64,000 nucleotides of DNA from Sphingobium sufflavum (GCF_021403115.1 NZ_JAJSSH010000001.1:434001-498000), one strand, 5' to 3'; positions 1 through 8,243 are shown, numbered from the stretch's first letter. Notes: a model not told the origin generated them from the letters alone. Numbers and translations are program-made.

Positions 1-2
1 CC

Positions 3-800
3 TCGAGCGCAAAGGTAGTTGTCATCACCGCAGGCGCTGCGACCCATGGGGCTGAAAGCCGTCTTTCTGTGGCTGCGCTTAGCGCGCAAATCGTGAGGGC
101 CTGTGTCAATGAACTCGACGCTGCGGGGTTCGATGGCATTTTACTGATCGCGGCCAACCCCGTCGATGTAATGACAGCGATAGCGTTCAACGCTGGCAAC
201 CTTCCCGCCAACCAGATCCTCGGAACCGGTACGCTGCTCGATTCAAACCGGCTGCGGCAAATGCTTGCCGCGCACTTCAATGTCGCAGCGTCCGCTGTGG
301 ATGCCGTTGTGCTGGGCGAGCATGGCGATAGCGAAGTGGCGATTTTTTCTGCGGTCCGTATCGGCGGGATTCCCTTGCAGGAGTTTCAGACCGATCGCCC
401 GATACTTGACACCGTCGCTGTCGCGAAAGCTGTGCGTGAATCGGCCTATTCGATCGTGTCTGGCAAGGGGTATACCTCCTTCGGCATTGCGACAGCCATC
501 GTTCGGATTTGCGAGGCAATAATCCGCAACGAGCGCGCGGTTTTACCGATTTCGACCCTCATGCACGGAATCGCTGGTGCTGACGAAATTGCGATCAGCA
601 TGCCCTGCATCATCGGCGCAAACGGTGTGGAGCAGGTTCTAGCGCCGCTCCTCAATGCCGAAGAGGCTGCGGCGCTTCGATCGTCCTCGTTAACAATTCA
701 GGGCGTGGTCGAGGCTCAGGTCTGGGAGGCCAAGCTGCCGCAATCGAACGAAGTAGCCTGGCTCCGCGACGAAGCGAGAAGCCGTACGACATCTGAGTAA
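3..800 (+). CDS. L-lactate/malate dehydrogenase family protein, 5' end outside window
   Basis: NAD-dependent 2-hydroxyacid dehydrogenase of the LDH/MDH family, which interconverts a 2-oxoacid and an L-2-hydroxyacid in the cytoplasm. The frame is open to the left edge, so the N-terminal Rossmann glycine motif is missing; 265 codons are visible. Seen: VVITAGA then ESR (the arginine corresponds to catalytic Arg109 in dogfish numbering), NPVDVMT, GTGTLLDSNR (Asp168/Arg171 equivalents) and GEHGDSE with catalytic His195. Aligning TAGAATHGAESR to lactate dehydrogenases puts Thr where LDH has Gln102 and MDH has Arg102, so the true substrate may be another 2-oxoacid. The next gene begins 25 bases downstream. 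The family call is firm; the substrate is open. Confidence 0.85.
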   Translation, partial: SSAKVVVITAGAATHGAESRLSVAALSAQIVRACVNELDAAGFDGILLIAANPVDVMTAIAFNAGNLPANQILGTGTLLDSNRLRQMLAAHFNVAASAVDAVVLGEHGDSEVAIFSAVRIGGIPLQEFQTDRPILDTVAVAKAVRESAYSIVSGKGYTSFGIATAIVRICEAIIRNERAVLPISTLMHGIAGADEIAISMPCIIGANGVEQVLAPLLNAEEAAALRSSSLTIQGVVEAQVWEAKLPQSNEVAWLRDEARSRTTSE

Positions 801-825
801 GCCGACGCTCGAAAGGCAAAGTTCC

Positions 826-1314
826 ATGGCGGTCGATCCCAAACATCAGCTCCTACTCTACGTAGAGGATGAACAGTCTGTGCGGACACCGGTTGCCGAG
901 ATGCTGAAACATGCAGGCTTTGACATCATGCTGGCCAACAACGGCGTGGAAGCCCTCAACTGCATAGCGACGGATGACGGGCATATTGATTGCATCGTGA
1001 CAGATGTGCGCCTTGGCCGCGGCCCGACGGGATGGAATGTCGGTCGCCGCGCCCGGCTGCACGCATCGACTATGCCAGTCGTCTACACCAGTTCGTCGAC
1101 TGCGGCCGAATGGATGGCTTATGGCGTGCCGCTGAGCGAACTGGTGATCAAGCCATTTAGGCGGGCGCAGCTGATCGACGCCCTGTCCTTGGTCAGATCC
1201 AAAGCAAGCGCTGCCATTCCCCACGCACTTCGTCGAACACGAAAGCCGGTGGGGCTGGAAAGCGCCGTCGGGCCGAACACAAGCCGCCGCCAAATCTCAG
1301 AGGAAACGACATGA
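826..1314 (+). CDS. Single-domain response regulator
   Basis: Stand-alone CheY-like receiver protein of 162 residues. The acidic pocket is Glu14-Asp15, the probable phosphoacceptor is Asp60 in IVTDVRLG, the switch residue is Thr88 or Ser89 in VVYTSSS, and the conserved lysine is Lys109 in VIKPF. After about residue 125 the tail is basic and shows no output domain, so it probably acts by protein contact rather than DNA binding. No histidine kinase is adjacent. Its last 4 bases overlap the acetyltransferase start, so the two are translated together. The start has a weak purine-rich site (AAAGGCAAAG) upstream. Confidence 0.85.
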   Translation: MAVDPKHQLLLYVEDEQSVRTPVAEMLKHAGFDIMLANNGVEALNCIATDDGHIDCIVTDVRLGRGPTGWNVGRRARLHASTMPVVYTSSSTAAEWMAYGVPLSELVIKPFRRAQLIDALSLVRSKASAAIPHALRRTRKPVGLESAVGPNTSRRQISEETT

Positions 1315-1832
1315 CGCAATCGGACGATGACTCCTCGATCACGACCCGATCCGGCGCCCATTTTCATGTCCGACGCGCACACGTCGGTGATGGCCCGACG
1401 ATCAAGGCTTTCTTTGCCCATGTCACCCCCGTGGATCTTAGGTTTCGATTTCTCAGCGTTATCAGGGAAGTGAGCCAGGAGCAGATTACGATGCTTGAAT
1501 GCCCACTACCCAATAGCGACAGCTTTCTTGTGTTCACACGGGACCAGTCCCGGATGGTTGCGACTGCAATGCTGGCTTACGGCGCCGACTTGGAGAAGGG
1601 CGAGGTGGCGATTGCAATCCGCGCCGATTATAAGGACCAAGGCATAGGCTGGGCGTTGTTGGCCCATATTGCGCGCTACGCTGAGACAATCGGGTTGCGG
1701 ACGCTGGAAGCAATCGAGAGTCGGGACAACCATGCCGCTATCGAGGTCGAGTGCGACCAAGGCTTTATCGCCACTGAGTATCCCGGCGATTCCACGCTGA
1801 TGTTGGTCAGCCGCACACTTGGGCGCCGATGA
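1311..1832 (+). CDS. GNAT family N-acetyltransferase
   Basis: Predicted acetyltransferase of 173 residues using acetyl-CoA; the acceptor is unknown. The acetyl-CoA pyrophosphate loop is Gln110-Gly-Ile-Gly-Trp inside DYKDQGIGWALL, followed by the usual helix and a C-terminal strand with aromatic and glycine positions. The N-terminal part (RRAHVGDGPTIKAFF, then LRFRFLSV) resembles the GNAT domain found at the C-terminus of some protein lysine acetyltransferases. It starts with ATGA overlapping the receiver gene's stop, so one operon is likely. Protein acetylation tied to a receiver is possible but is inference. Confidence 0.8.
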   Translation: MTQSDDDSSITTRSGAHFHVRRAHVGDGPTIKAFFAHVTPVDLRFRFLSVIREVSQEQITMLECPLPNSDSFLVFTRDQSRMVATAMLAYGADLEKGEVAIAIRADYKDQGIGWALLAHIARYAETIGLRTLEAIESRDNHAAIEVECDQGFIATEYPGDSTLMLVSRTLGRR

Positions 1833-1916
1833 TAGGCAGACGCGGTTCGACCGGCGGCCGCGGGGACCGCTAGCCCAGCAAAAACTCACCGACATAGCAT
1901 GCAAGGACACCATCGA

Positions 1917-2294
1917 ATGAGATTTCGAACCCAGTGCCTGGGGCTCATGAGCGGAGTGCTCGCTTTGGCAGGTGCCGGTTCGGCCGCCCCTGTCGATGGA
2001 GGTCGTCAGCTTGTCGACCAGAAATGCTCAGGCTGTCACGCAACAGGACCGGATGGCGTCAGCACAAACCCAAACGCGCCGACATTTCGTTCCTTGTATC
2101 GCCGCTATCCTGTCGATGCCCTGCGGGAATCATTCCTTAAGGGCCTACATGTGGGTCATCGCAATATGCCTCTGTTCAAACTAACACCGCAGCAGATTAA
2201 CGAAATCGTCGGCTATCTTGAGGGTCTCAATCCCTGTGCCAAGCCTTCGTCCGACAAAGCTGCAATGGCCGCATGTTTTTCGCCGATGGAGTAA
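1917..2294 (+). CDS. Small periplasmic cytochrome c
   Basis: Monohaem class I cytochrome c of 125 residues. A signal peptide (residues 1 to about 24, hydrophobic LGLMSGVLALAGAGSAA) directs export to the periplasm. The haem site is CSGCH at residues 37-41 and the likely distal ligand is Met84 in HRNMPLF. Two extra cysteines lie near the C-terminus. The start at 1917 is preferred over the in-frame ATG at 1899 because AAGGA sits 9 bases upstream of it. Its redox partner is not evident; the neighbours are an acetyltransferase and a transposase remnant. Confidence 0.85.
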   Translation: MRFRTQCLGLMSGVLALAGAGSAAPVDGGRQLVDQKCSGCHATGPDGVSTNPNAPTFRSLYRRYPVDALRESFLKGLHVGHRNMPLFKLTPQQINEIVGYLEGLNPCAKPSSDKAAMAACFSPME

Positions 2295-2397
2295 CGGCCT
2301 AATCCGCCCTTTCATGCCAACCCGGGAGGCTGCTTAATGAGATCAGATCTCCTTTTCGCCAGCCCAGCGGCGTTCGCTCCCGCAAGTCCGCTTTTAG

Positions 2398-2616
2398 ACC
2401 CTTAGACAAAAGGGGGGCGGCAAGGACTATGGTCCGCACAAGACGCTGTATAATCGCTGGAAGCGCTGGGGCGAGATGGGCGTCTTCCTCCGCATGATGG
2501 AAGGATTGGCGGCCGAGGGTGCCGATCCGAAGACGGTCATGATCGATGCGACCTATTTGAAGGCACACCGCACGGCATCGAGCCTGCGGGTTAAAAAGGG
2601 GATCTCGGGCACCTGA
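2398..2616 (+). pseudogene. IS5-family transposase remnant
   Basis: About 72 codons read as an internal piece of an IS5-family transposase: GPHKTLYNRWKRWGEMGVF, then a DDE-domain block with MIDATYLKAHRTA in which the first catalytic Asp is visible. The frame is bounded by a TAG at 2395 and a TGA at 2614, and both the N-terminal domain and the rest of the catalytic domain are gone. I could not find terminal inverted repeats. The flanking bases 2295-2397 and 2617-2794 carry no gene I can identify. This is a decayed insertion and marks the segment as mobile or rearranged. Confidence 0.8.
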
Positions 2617-2794
2617 GCCATGTCGCCACAATTGCGCTCTTGCACGCACCACGCTAGGAAACGGCCATTCGCATGGACCCGGTGAAATTCCGGGTGGCTA
2701 TTCCGGCCGCCGATCCGCCGGACAACGTATGTCGCAGGGCAATCCGCCCGATCCTCATCGCGCCATTCCCTGCGACCATCGTCGGTTTTCATCC

Positions 2795-4276
2795 ATGAAC
2801 AACAGCTCTCTTTCGCGCTACCGCGCCGAATGGTTCACCAGTACGGGCGACACCCGGCGCGATATCCTTGCCGGCATGGTCGGCACCTTCGCCCTGATTC
2901 CGGAAGTTATCGCCTTCTCCTTCGTGGCGGGCATTGACCCGGAGGTCGGCCTGTTCGCCTCCTTCATGATCGGGATCGTCATCGCCATTACCGGCGGGCG
3001 ACCCGCCATGATCTCCGGCGCTGCCGGGTCCGTGGCACTGGTCGCGGCCGCGCTCGTCCATGCCCACGGCCTGCAATATCTGCTGGCGGCCACGCTGATG
3101 GCGGGCCTGTTGCAGATCGCGTTCGGGCTGCTGAAACTCGACGTGCTGATGCGCTTCGTCTCCCGGTCGGTGCGCACGGGCTTCGTCAACGCCCTCGCCA
3201 TCCTGATCTTCTCGGCGCAGGTGCCGCAGATGGTGGGTGTCACCTGGCACAGCTGCGCCATGATCGCGGGTGGCCTCGCCATCATCTATCTGGCGCCGCG
3301 CATCACGACGGCGATCCCTTCGCCGCTGATCTGCATCCTGATCCTGACCGCGATCAGCATTGCCATCCCCATGCCGATCCGTACGGTCGCGGACCTCGGT
3401 CGCCTGCCCGCCTCGTTGCCGGCCTTTACGCTGCCCGGCGTTCCATTCGATTGGCAGACGCTGCGTATCGTCGCCCCTTATGCGCTGGCCATGGCAGCGG
3501 TGGGCCTCCTTGAATCCATGATGACCGCCAGCGTCGTCGATGATCTCACCGAGACGACCAGTTCAAAAGCGCGTGAATGCACGGGCCTCGGCCTCGCCAA
3601 TGTCGCGGCGGGGCTGTTCGGCGGCATAGCGGGCTGCGGCATGATCGGGCAGACGGTGGGCAATGTCCGCTATGGCGGGCGCGGTCGGCTCTCCACCTTT
3701 GTCGCCGGCGTCTTCCTGCTGCTGGTGATGGTGCCGCTGCGACCATGGGTGGCGCAGGTGCCGGTCGCGGCCCTCGTCGCGATCATGATCATGGTGTCAG
3801 CCAGCACCTTCTCCTGGGGATCCATCCGCGATCTGGCCCGGCATCCCAAGGTGTCGGGAGTGGTGATGGTGGCGACGGTCATCGTCACTGTCGCGACCCA
3901 CGACCTGTCGGCGGGCGTTGCGGTCGGTGTGCTTCTGAGCGGCGTCTTCTTCGCCTTCAAGGTGACGCGACTGATGGACGTGCGGGCCGAACATGATGAG
4001 GGCAGCGACACACGCACCTACATCGTCACCGGCCAGATCTTCTTCGCCAGCGCGGATATTTTCGCTGACCGGTTCGACCTGCGCGATACGGCCAGACATG
4101 TCCGCATCGACCTTACCGCCAGCCATCTCTGGGACGTCACCGCCGTCGGTGCGCTAGAGGATGTAGTGACCAAGATGCGCCATCATGGCATCGCCGTGGA
4201 GGTCATCGGGCTCAATCAGGCCAGTTCCATATTGGTAGACCGTCTGGCGCCAACGGTCGGCAGTCCTATCGCTTGA
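2795..4276 (+). CDS. SulP family inorganic anion transporter with STAS domain
   Basis: Inner-membrane transporter of 493 residues. The SulP core (about residues 20-390) has 10 or more hydrophobic segments, including the early ILAGMVGTFALIPEVIAFS stretch and the later NVAAGLFGGIAGCGMIGQT motif. A cytoplasmic STAS domain follows (about 400-490). Family members carry sulfate, bicarbonate, dicarboxylates or other anions; the sequence does not say which. The start at 2795 (MNNSSLSRY) is preferred to the upstream in-frame codon at 2729, whose extra 22 residues are proline- and charge-rich and unlike the family. It stands alone, with the IS5 remnant upstream and vapBC downstream. Confidence 0.85.
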   Translation: MNNSSLSRYRAEWFTSTGDTRRDILAGMVGTFALIPEVIAFSFVAGIDPEVGLFASFMIGIVIAITGGRPAMISGAAGSVALVAAALVHAHGLQYLLAATLMAGLLQIAFGLLKLDVLMRFVSRSVRTGFVNALAILIFSAQVPQMVGVTWHSCAMIAGGLAIIYLAPRITTAIPSPLICILILTAISIAIPMPIRTVADLGRLPASLPAFTLPGVPFDWQTLRIVAPYALAMAAVGLLESMMTASVVDDLTETTSSKARECTGLGLANVAAGLFGGIAGCGMIGQTVGNVRYGGRGRLSTFVAGVFLLLVMVPLRPWVAQVPVAALVAIMIMVSASTFSWGSIRDLARHPKVSGVVMVATVIVTVATHDLSAGVAVGVLLSGVFFAFKVTRLMDVRAEHDEGSDTRTYIVTGQIFFASADIFADRFDLRDTARHVRIDLTASHLWDVTAVGALEDVVTKMRHHGIAVEVIGLNQASSILVDRLAPTVGSPIA

Positions 4277-4395
4277 AAGGACGGTCTGGCCAAGCGGACA
4301 GACTCGACCCATCCCAGTCGTTAATCGTAGATTTTCCAGTTCCCGGGTACGGACCGTCCGCTTTCATTGCGATCCGCGTCTTGCCACCCTCAATG

Positions 4396-4415
4396 GCATA
4401 TGCTAAGGCATATGC
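4396..4415. promoter_or_regulatory. Palindromic operator pair upstream of vapBC
   Basis: Two copies of the perfect 8-base palindrome GCATATGC, at 4396-4403 and 4408-4415, are separated by TAAG. They lie just before the vapB ribosome site (AGAGGAG, 4416-4422). Autoregulation by VapB or the VapBC complex binding palindromes in its own promoter is the known arrangement in this family; that this pair is the site is inference. Confidence 0.65.
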
Positions 4416-4427
4416 AGAGGAGTCGAA

Positions 4428-4661
4428 ATGAACATCGAGCGCCATGTGAAGCTGTTTAAAAACGGTCGGAGCCAAGCGGTCCGCATCCCCCGTGAGTTCG
4501 AACTCCCGGGAGAAGATGCAATCATGCGCAAGGAGGGCTCCCGCATCATAATCGAACCGGCGCCCCCGTCCTCGCTGCTTGCGCGGCTGAAGAGGCTATC
4601 GCCAATCGAGGATGATTTTGGGCTGATCGACGATCTGCCAGCCGAACCCTTCGCATTCTAA
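4428..4661 (+). CDS. vapB: VapB antitoxin, AbrB/MazE-type DNA-binding
   Basis: Antitoxin of 77 residues. The N-terminal AbrB/SpoVT-type swapped-hairpin fold is visible as VKLFKNGRSQAVRIPREFEL, followed by the GEDAIMRKEGSRIIIEP strand. The C-terminal tail, rich in acidic and aromatic residues (DDFGLIDD to AEPFAF), would wrap around the toxin. It neutralises VapC and represses its own promoter. AGAGGAG lies 5 bases before the ATG. The toxin gene begins 3 bases after this stop, the usual layout. Confidence 0.92.
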   Translation: MNIERHVKLFKNGRSQAVRIPREFELPGEDAIMRKEGSRIIIEPAPPSSLLARLKRLSPIEDDFGLIDDLPAEPFAF

Positions 4662-4664
4662 ATC

Positions 4665-5066
4665 ATGTTTTTGCTGGATACGAACATCCTGTCGGATCTG
4701 ATCCGACATCCTCAAGGCGTGATCGCATCACGCATCGCTGAGGTTGGTGAAGCCGAGATCGCGACCAGTATCGTAGTTGCGGGTGAGCTGCGTTACGGCG
4801 CTGAACGGCGCGGGTCGCCCCGCTTGACCGCCCAACTCGAAGATATACTCGAATTGCTACCGACCCTTCCGCTGGGCGACGAGGCTGACATTCACTATGG
4901 GCGACTGCGCGCCGATCTTGAGCGGCGCGGAACACCCATCGGGGCGAATGACATGCTCATAGCCGCGCATGCGCTCAGTTTAGGTGCGACGCTCGTGACT
5001 GACAATGTTCGGGAGTTCGAGCGTGTTACAGGCCTTGCCATAGTAAACTGGCTGCGGGACGCCTGA
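4665..5066 (+). CDS. vapC: VapC toxin, PIN-domain ribonuclease
   Basis: PIN-domain endoribonuclease of 133 residues, the usual full length. The acidic magnesium-binding residues are all present: Asp5 in LLDTN, Glu41 in VAGELRYG, Asp96 in GANDMLIAAHA and Asp113 in LVTDN, so the toxin is probably active. Family members cleave tRNA or rRNA and arrest growth when the antitoxin is lost. The pair sits next to a tyrosine recombinase, consistent with a role in keeping a mobile segment. Confidence 0.92.
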   Translation: MFLLDTNILSDLIRHPQGVIASRIAEVGEAEIATSIVVAGELRYGAERRGSPRLTAQLEDILELLPTLPLGDEADIHYGRLRADLERRGTPIGANDMLIAAHALSLGATLVTDNVREFERVTGLAIVNWLRDA

Positions 5067-5141
5067 GCAATACTAAGGGTTCGACACAAGCGGGACCGTT
5101 GCTGCTTGGTTGTCCATCGCCGGCAGCAGGGCCTCCAGCAA

Positions 5142-5774
5142 TCAAATCTCCGTTCCCTCTGCCAGGGCCAATGCGTCCTCCACATCGACACCAAGGTATC
5201 TGACCGTGCTCTCGATCTTGGTGTGGCCAAGAAGAATCTGTACGGCCCGCAGGTTGCCGGTTGCCTTATAAATGATGGAGGCCTTCGTTCGCCGCATGGA
5301 ATGCGTGCCATAATCCTCGCTGGGCAGACCAATACCCGTTACCCATTCGTCCACAAGACGCGCATACTGTCTCGTGCTCATATGGTCAGCGTGATCAGTC
5401 CGGCTTGGAAACGCGTAATCGTCGATGCTTCCGCCCCTCAGCTCGAGCCATTTCAAGAGGCTCGCACGAGCATTGTCCATAATTTCGAATTGCACCGGAC
5501 GCCCTGTCTTTTGTTGGACGACGATCGCTCGATGACGAATTTCATGATTGCAAACAATGTCGCCAATTTTCATTTTGACGAGATCGCAACCGCGTAGTTT
5601 GCTGTCGATGGCCAGATCGAAAAGGGCGCGATCCCTGACGCGGCGGTTCTGATCCAGAAAAAAGCGAACCGCCCAAATCTGGCGCGGCTTTAAAGCCTTC
5701 TTTGCACCGACCTTGCGTCCCGCATTCCATGCCGGCCGCTCTTTGGCAGCAGGATCAAACTCCGAATATCCCAT
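5142..5774 (-). CDS. Short tyrosine recombinase / integrase
   Basis: Site-specific recombinase of 210 residues made almost only of the catalytic domain. The catalytic set is visible: Arg61 in KLRGCDL, Lys89 in QQKTG, His158-x-x-Arg161 in THSMRRT, His184 in LLGHTKIEST and the nucleophile Tyr193 in VRYLGV. The usual N-terminal SAM-like core-binding domain is reduced to about 40 residues. All key residues are intact, so it may be active, but its att sites are not obvious. It faces vapBC tail to tail. Comparable short recombinases occur on plasmids and islands; that this one moves the segment is inference. Confidence 0.88.
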   Translation of the reverse strand: MGYSEFDPAAKERPAWNAGRKVGAKKALKPRQIWAVRFFLDQNRRVRDRALFDLAIDSKLRGCDLVKMKIGDIVCNHEIRHRAIVVQQKTGRPVQFEIMDNARASLLKWLELRGGSIDDYAFPSRTDHADHMSTRQYARLVDEWVTGIGLPSEDYGTHSMRRTKASIIYKATGNLRAVQILLGHTKIESTVRYLGVDVEDALALAEGTEI

Positions 5775-6230
5775 CAGACTTCGCCTAATAGTGAACGGGT
5801 ACGATACGTCGGCAAAGCTGATAAAATGCTATCGAACTTGACTAGCGTCGGGTCAGCCAAGGTTGATGACGTGTGGGTCATGGCGAAGATGCGGTTTAGA
5901 GAAAGATAGAATCGTTCGTCTATAACGAACATAATCGAACTTATGTAAACCAACCACCAGGGTTTCCAGGGGTGCATTCCTCCCATGACTGATGATGCGG
6001 GCGTGTCACCAAATCCAGATTTTACGGCCAAAATCAGGCGATCGGCGACGTTGAACCTGCATACAACTTGCCCCTTGCAAGACACTCAACCGCCGATTTT
6101 TCGTCTCCGGCGACGGTCAGTCCGGTTTTCTGCGTCGCCCTCCAAGACATGGCACAGCGCAGCAGCGCCACGGGAACTCATTAGTCGGTTCTTGTCTCTA
6201 GGTCCCCGGCGCGGCAGAAGCCGTGTCACG
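5775..6230. other. Gene-free stretch upstream of the recombinase
   Basis: 456 bases with no open frame I would defend. A minus-strand frame at 5774-6085 has an unlikely composition and no homology I recognise. The stretch carries the small dyad described at 5914-5940 and probably holds the promoters of the recombinase (minus) and of the frameshifted gene (plus). Confidence 0.5.
5914..5940. promoter_or_regulatory. GTTCGT/ACGAAC dyad, possible operator
   Basis: GTTCGT (5914-5919) and ACGAAC (5925-5930) form a perfect 6-base dyad around a 5-base spacer. A further CGAAC at 5936-5940 repeats exactly 10 bases after the CGAAC of the right arm, so the sites lie on one face of the helix. It lies about 140 bases upstream of the recombinase start. 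A repressor or recombinase accessory site is possible. Confidence 0.35.
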
Positions 6231-6817
6231 ATGATCGAGTTTCAGGCCCCAGCCGCTGACGCCCCGCAGTTGGGGCTATCCCCCTCCATCGAGCGGCTCT
6301 GCTCACATTGCGTCATCTTGCCGAAGTCGGTCCGATCGGCCTCACGCCCAACAGGGCGATAAAGCGCTACTTCGTCACTTGGGCCGCTGCAGCCTTCAAT
6401 TGGCCTGGCTACACCGCCGAAGAGCTTTACGCGATCAATAAAGTTTTGAACGAACATGACTTCCCGCCACTGGCCATTCTGCATGATTTGCTGCTGGCCG
6501 CCAAGCTCGCCCGCCACCGGAAAGGATTTCTGCACATAACCAAGGTAGGGAAGGATCTGTTAGAGCATTCAGGGAGCCTGTGGATTACTCTGGCCCAGCA
6601 TCTGCTCCTTTCCGCAGGTCACGATGACATGCTGGAAATCGAATGGGTTTCGGTCCTCAACGCCGTGAACGTGGAAGCCCATTCAGGCGTGACCGACAAG
6701 CAATTCTGCGCCAGACTGACGGGCAGCGATGATAAGGACTACCATATGAATTCTCTTGTCTATGTGCATCTCCTTCGGCCCCTTAGCTGGCTCGGCCTAT
6801 TGCACGAGTCTCGGTAA
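6231..6817 (+). pseudogene. Conserved hypothetical gene broken by a frameshift
   Basis: The long downstream frame lacks a plausible start and opens with LTLRHLAEVGPIGLTPNRA. An ATG at 6231 in another frame gives MIEFQAPAADAPQLGLSPSIER, which stops making sense at about 6295. Adding one G to the GG at 6295-6296 would join them as SIERALLTLRHLAEVG, a smooth continuation. The gene therefore seems to have lost one base, or the assembly has. The body is about 170 residues, soluble and tryptophan-containing (FNWPGYTAEELYAINKVLNE, KGFLHITKVGKDLLE), with no domain I can name and no membrane segment. Confidence 0.6.
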
Positions 6818-7340
6818 AGCCGGACTGAGAGTTTTTTCACAAAGACAGCACTCTGGCCACGCCCATGGTGCTTTGGCCGATGACCCCGCACATGCCTTTC
6901 CCAGAATTAAGCGGAGCACAGGGCGCACCGACCTTTACAACGAACACCTCCAACAATCCGACACCGCAAGAAATCACGTCAATCGGGAGAGCAGCGGCCC
7001 TCCTTGGTCGGCAGCGCTTACCCGACAGAACCATCCCAAAGCTGTTTTACCCATAAACCAGCGCGGGGGCCGCGCGGGTTCCTGCACTGGAGGCTTTCGT
7101 ACGCAAGCGCCCGAAACCGTTCGCAACAGCAGTCATTCGGGTCGCTTCAGCCCGCCGGGCCAGACCCGCGCCTATTTCTGCCGATCCGATGATGCTCTCG
7201 ACCCTCGGTGTGAAATCCAAGGACGTTATCACGCTGGCAACCGTCTCCGATCATATCGAGCTTGGCCAGTTTAAGTTTCTGCTTCTCTAATCTATAGAAA
7301 ACGCAGGGCCGTTGCGCCTTCGGGAATTTGGGGAGAGCAA
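6818..7340. other. 523 bases without a convincing gene
   Basis: Short frames only. One frame stays open from 7057 to 7290 for 77 codons and ends in SDHIELGQFKFLLL, but it has no early start codon and no family I recognise. It may be the tail of a decayed gene. No terminator or repeat stood out. Confidence 0.4.
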
Positions 7341-8243
7341 ATGATCTTTCGGGCAATTCTCATAGTCGTGAGTTTGTGGTCGACCGGTGCCGCAGCGCAG
7401 GTTGAGAACCAAGCTTCTCTATATTGTGCACGCCGATCTACTGCTGACGCTTCAATTTGCGAGGCTCTGACGCGAATTTCAGCTGCTGCTCGCGACTCCT
7501 CGTCTAGTCGAATCGTCTCAGTCCGCAGTGCGGATTCACCGAAGACCGATAATGATCCGAAAGTTTTGGAGGAGCGATGGGGTATCTGGACCACGCTGGT
7601 AGGCAGATCATGGTTTCATAAGGGAGGCTTGTTCGCGCCAGCTCGTCTGATCGATGTCCGCTGGATAATTCCTGGACTGCGGCTCGAAGCGACCACTTAT
7701 TTCGAGAACGTACCGAATACCGCGCCGATCGCTCCAGTTGCGATGAAAATCGACCTGCTGGTCAACAACAGCCTCTCTTTTGCGCTAGCTGATAGGGCTG
7801 TGGCCCTCTCGCGAGACGGATTTCTCATAGTCACGGCTGAGGATAAGGGATTTAGCTTATTTCAGTGGACGCCGTCAGGCCCCGATGGCTTTGAGCAGCG
7901 AACATCCGAAATCCGGAATGGCAAACTGAAGCGGACGGAAACTAGCCACTTCATATCCTATGCCACCTACCTCGCGCAAAAGAAGGCGAGCCGAACGACA
8001 GGTGGCGGCTTATTGGACTTCCTGGGCGCGGCAGCGACAATCACAAATCAAGCGCTAGCAGAAGTTTATGCTCAGCAGCAAAGGGAGTTGCCCCAAACGA
8101 TCGCGCTCGGTTCGAACGCGACGCGGGCCGGGGACCGCCAATCATTGCCACCGGAACATAGCAAACAAGCCGGCACCTTAGAGCCACCGAGGGGCTTTCC
8201 CCGAATGCATCGTCGGCACCACCGCCAGCCATGCGCAGGATGA
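7341..8243 (+). CDS. Secreted hypothetical protein, C-terminus probably altered at a junction
   Basis: An apparent signal peptide (MIFRAILIVVSLWSTGAAAQ) is followed by a mature region with a short Cys pair (YCARR, ICEAL), a beta-rich central part (ARLIDVRWIIPGLRLEATTYF) and a hydrophobic stretch near residue 225. I do not recognise the family. A good Shine-Dalgarno (GGGGAGAG) precedes the ATG. The last 15-20 residues (PRMHRRHHRQPCAG) are read out of frame through DNA that encodes a TonB-receptor tail, so the native C-terminus has probably been lost at a junction near 8182-8200. Confidence 0.6.
   Translation: MIFRAILIVVSLWSTGAAAQVENQASLYCARRSTADASICEALTRISAAARDSSSSRIVSVRSADSPKTDNDPKVLEERWGIWTTLVGRSWFHKGGLFAPARLIDVRWIIPGLRLEATTYFENVPNTAPIAPVAMKIDLLVNNSLSFALADRAVALSRDGFLIVTAEDKGFSLFQWTPSGPDGFEQRTSEIRNGKLKRTETSHFISYATYLAQKKASRTTGGGLLDFLGAAATITNQALAEVYAQQQRELPQTIALGSNATRAGDRQSLPPEHSKQAGTLEPPRGFPRMHRRHHRQPCAG

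Noticed and set aside
5774..6085. 103-codon minus-strand frame next to the recombinase
   Set aside because: Odd composition, no ribosome site and no recognisable domain. It overlaps the dyad region and is probably non-coding.
7057..7290. 77-codon open frame ending in HIELGQFKFLLL
   Set aside because: It has no early start codon or ribosome site and no family I recognise. It could be a decayed tail but is too weak to call.
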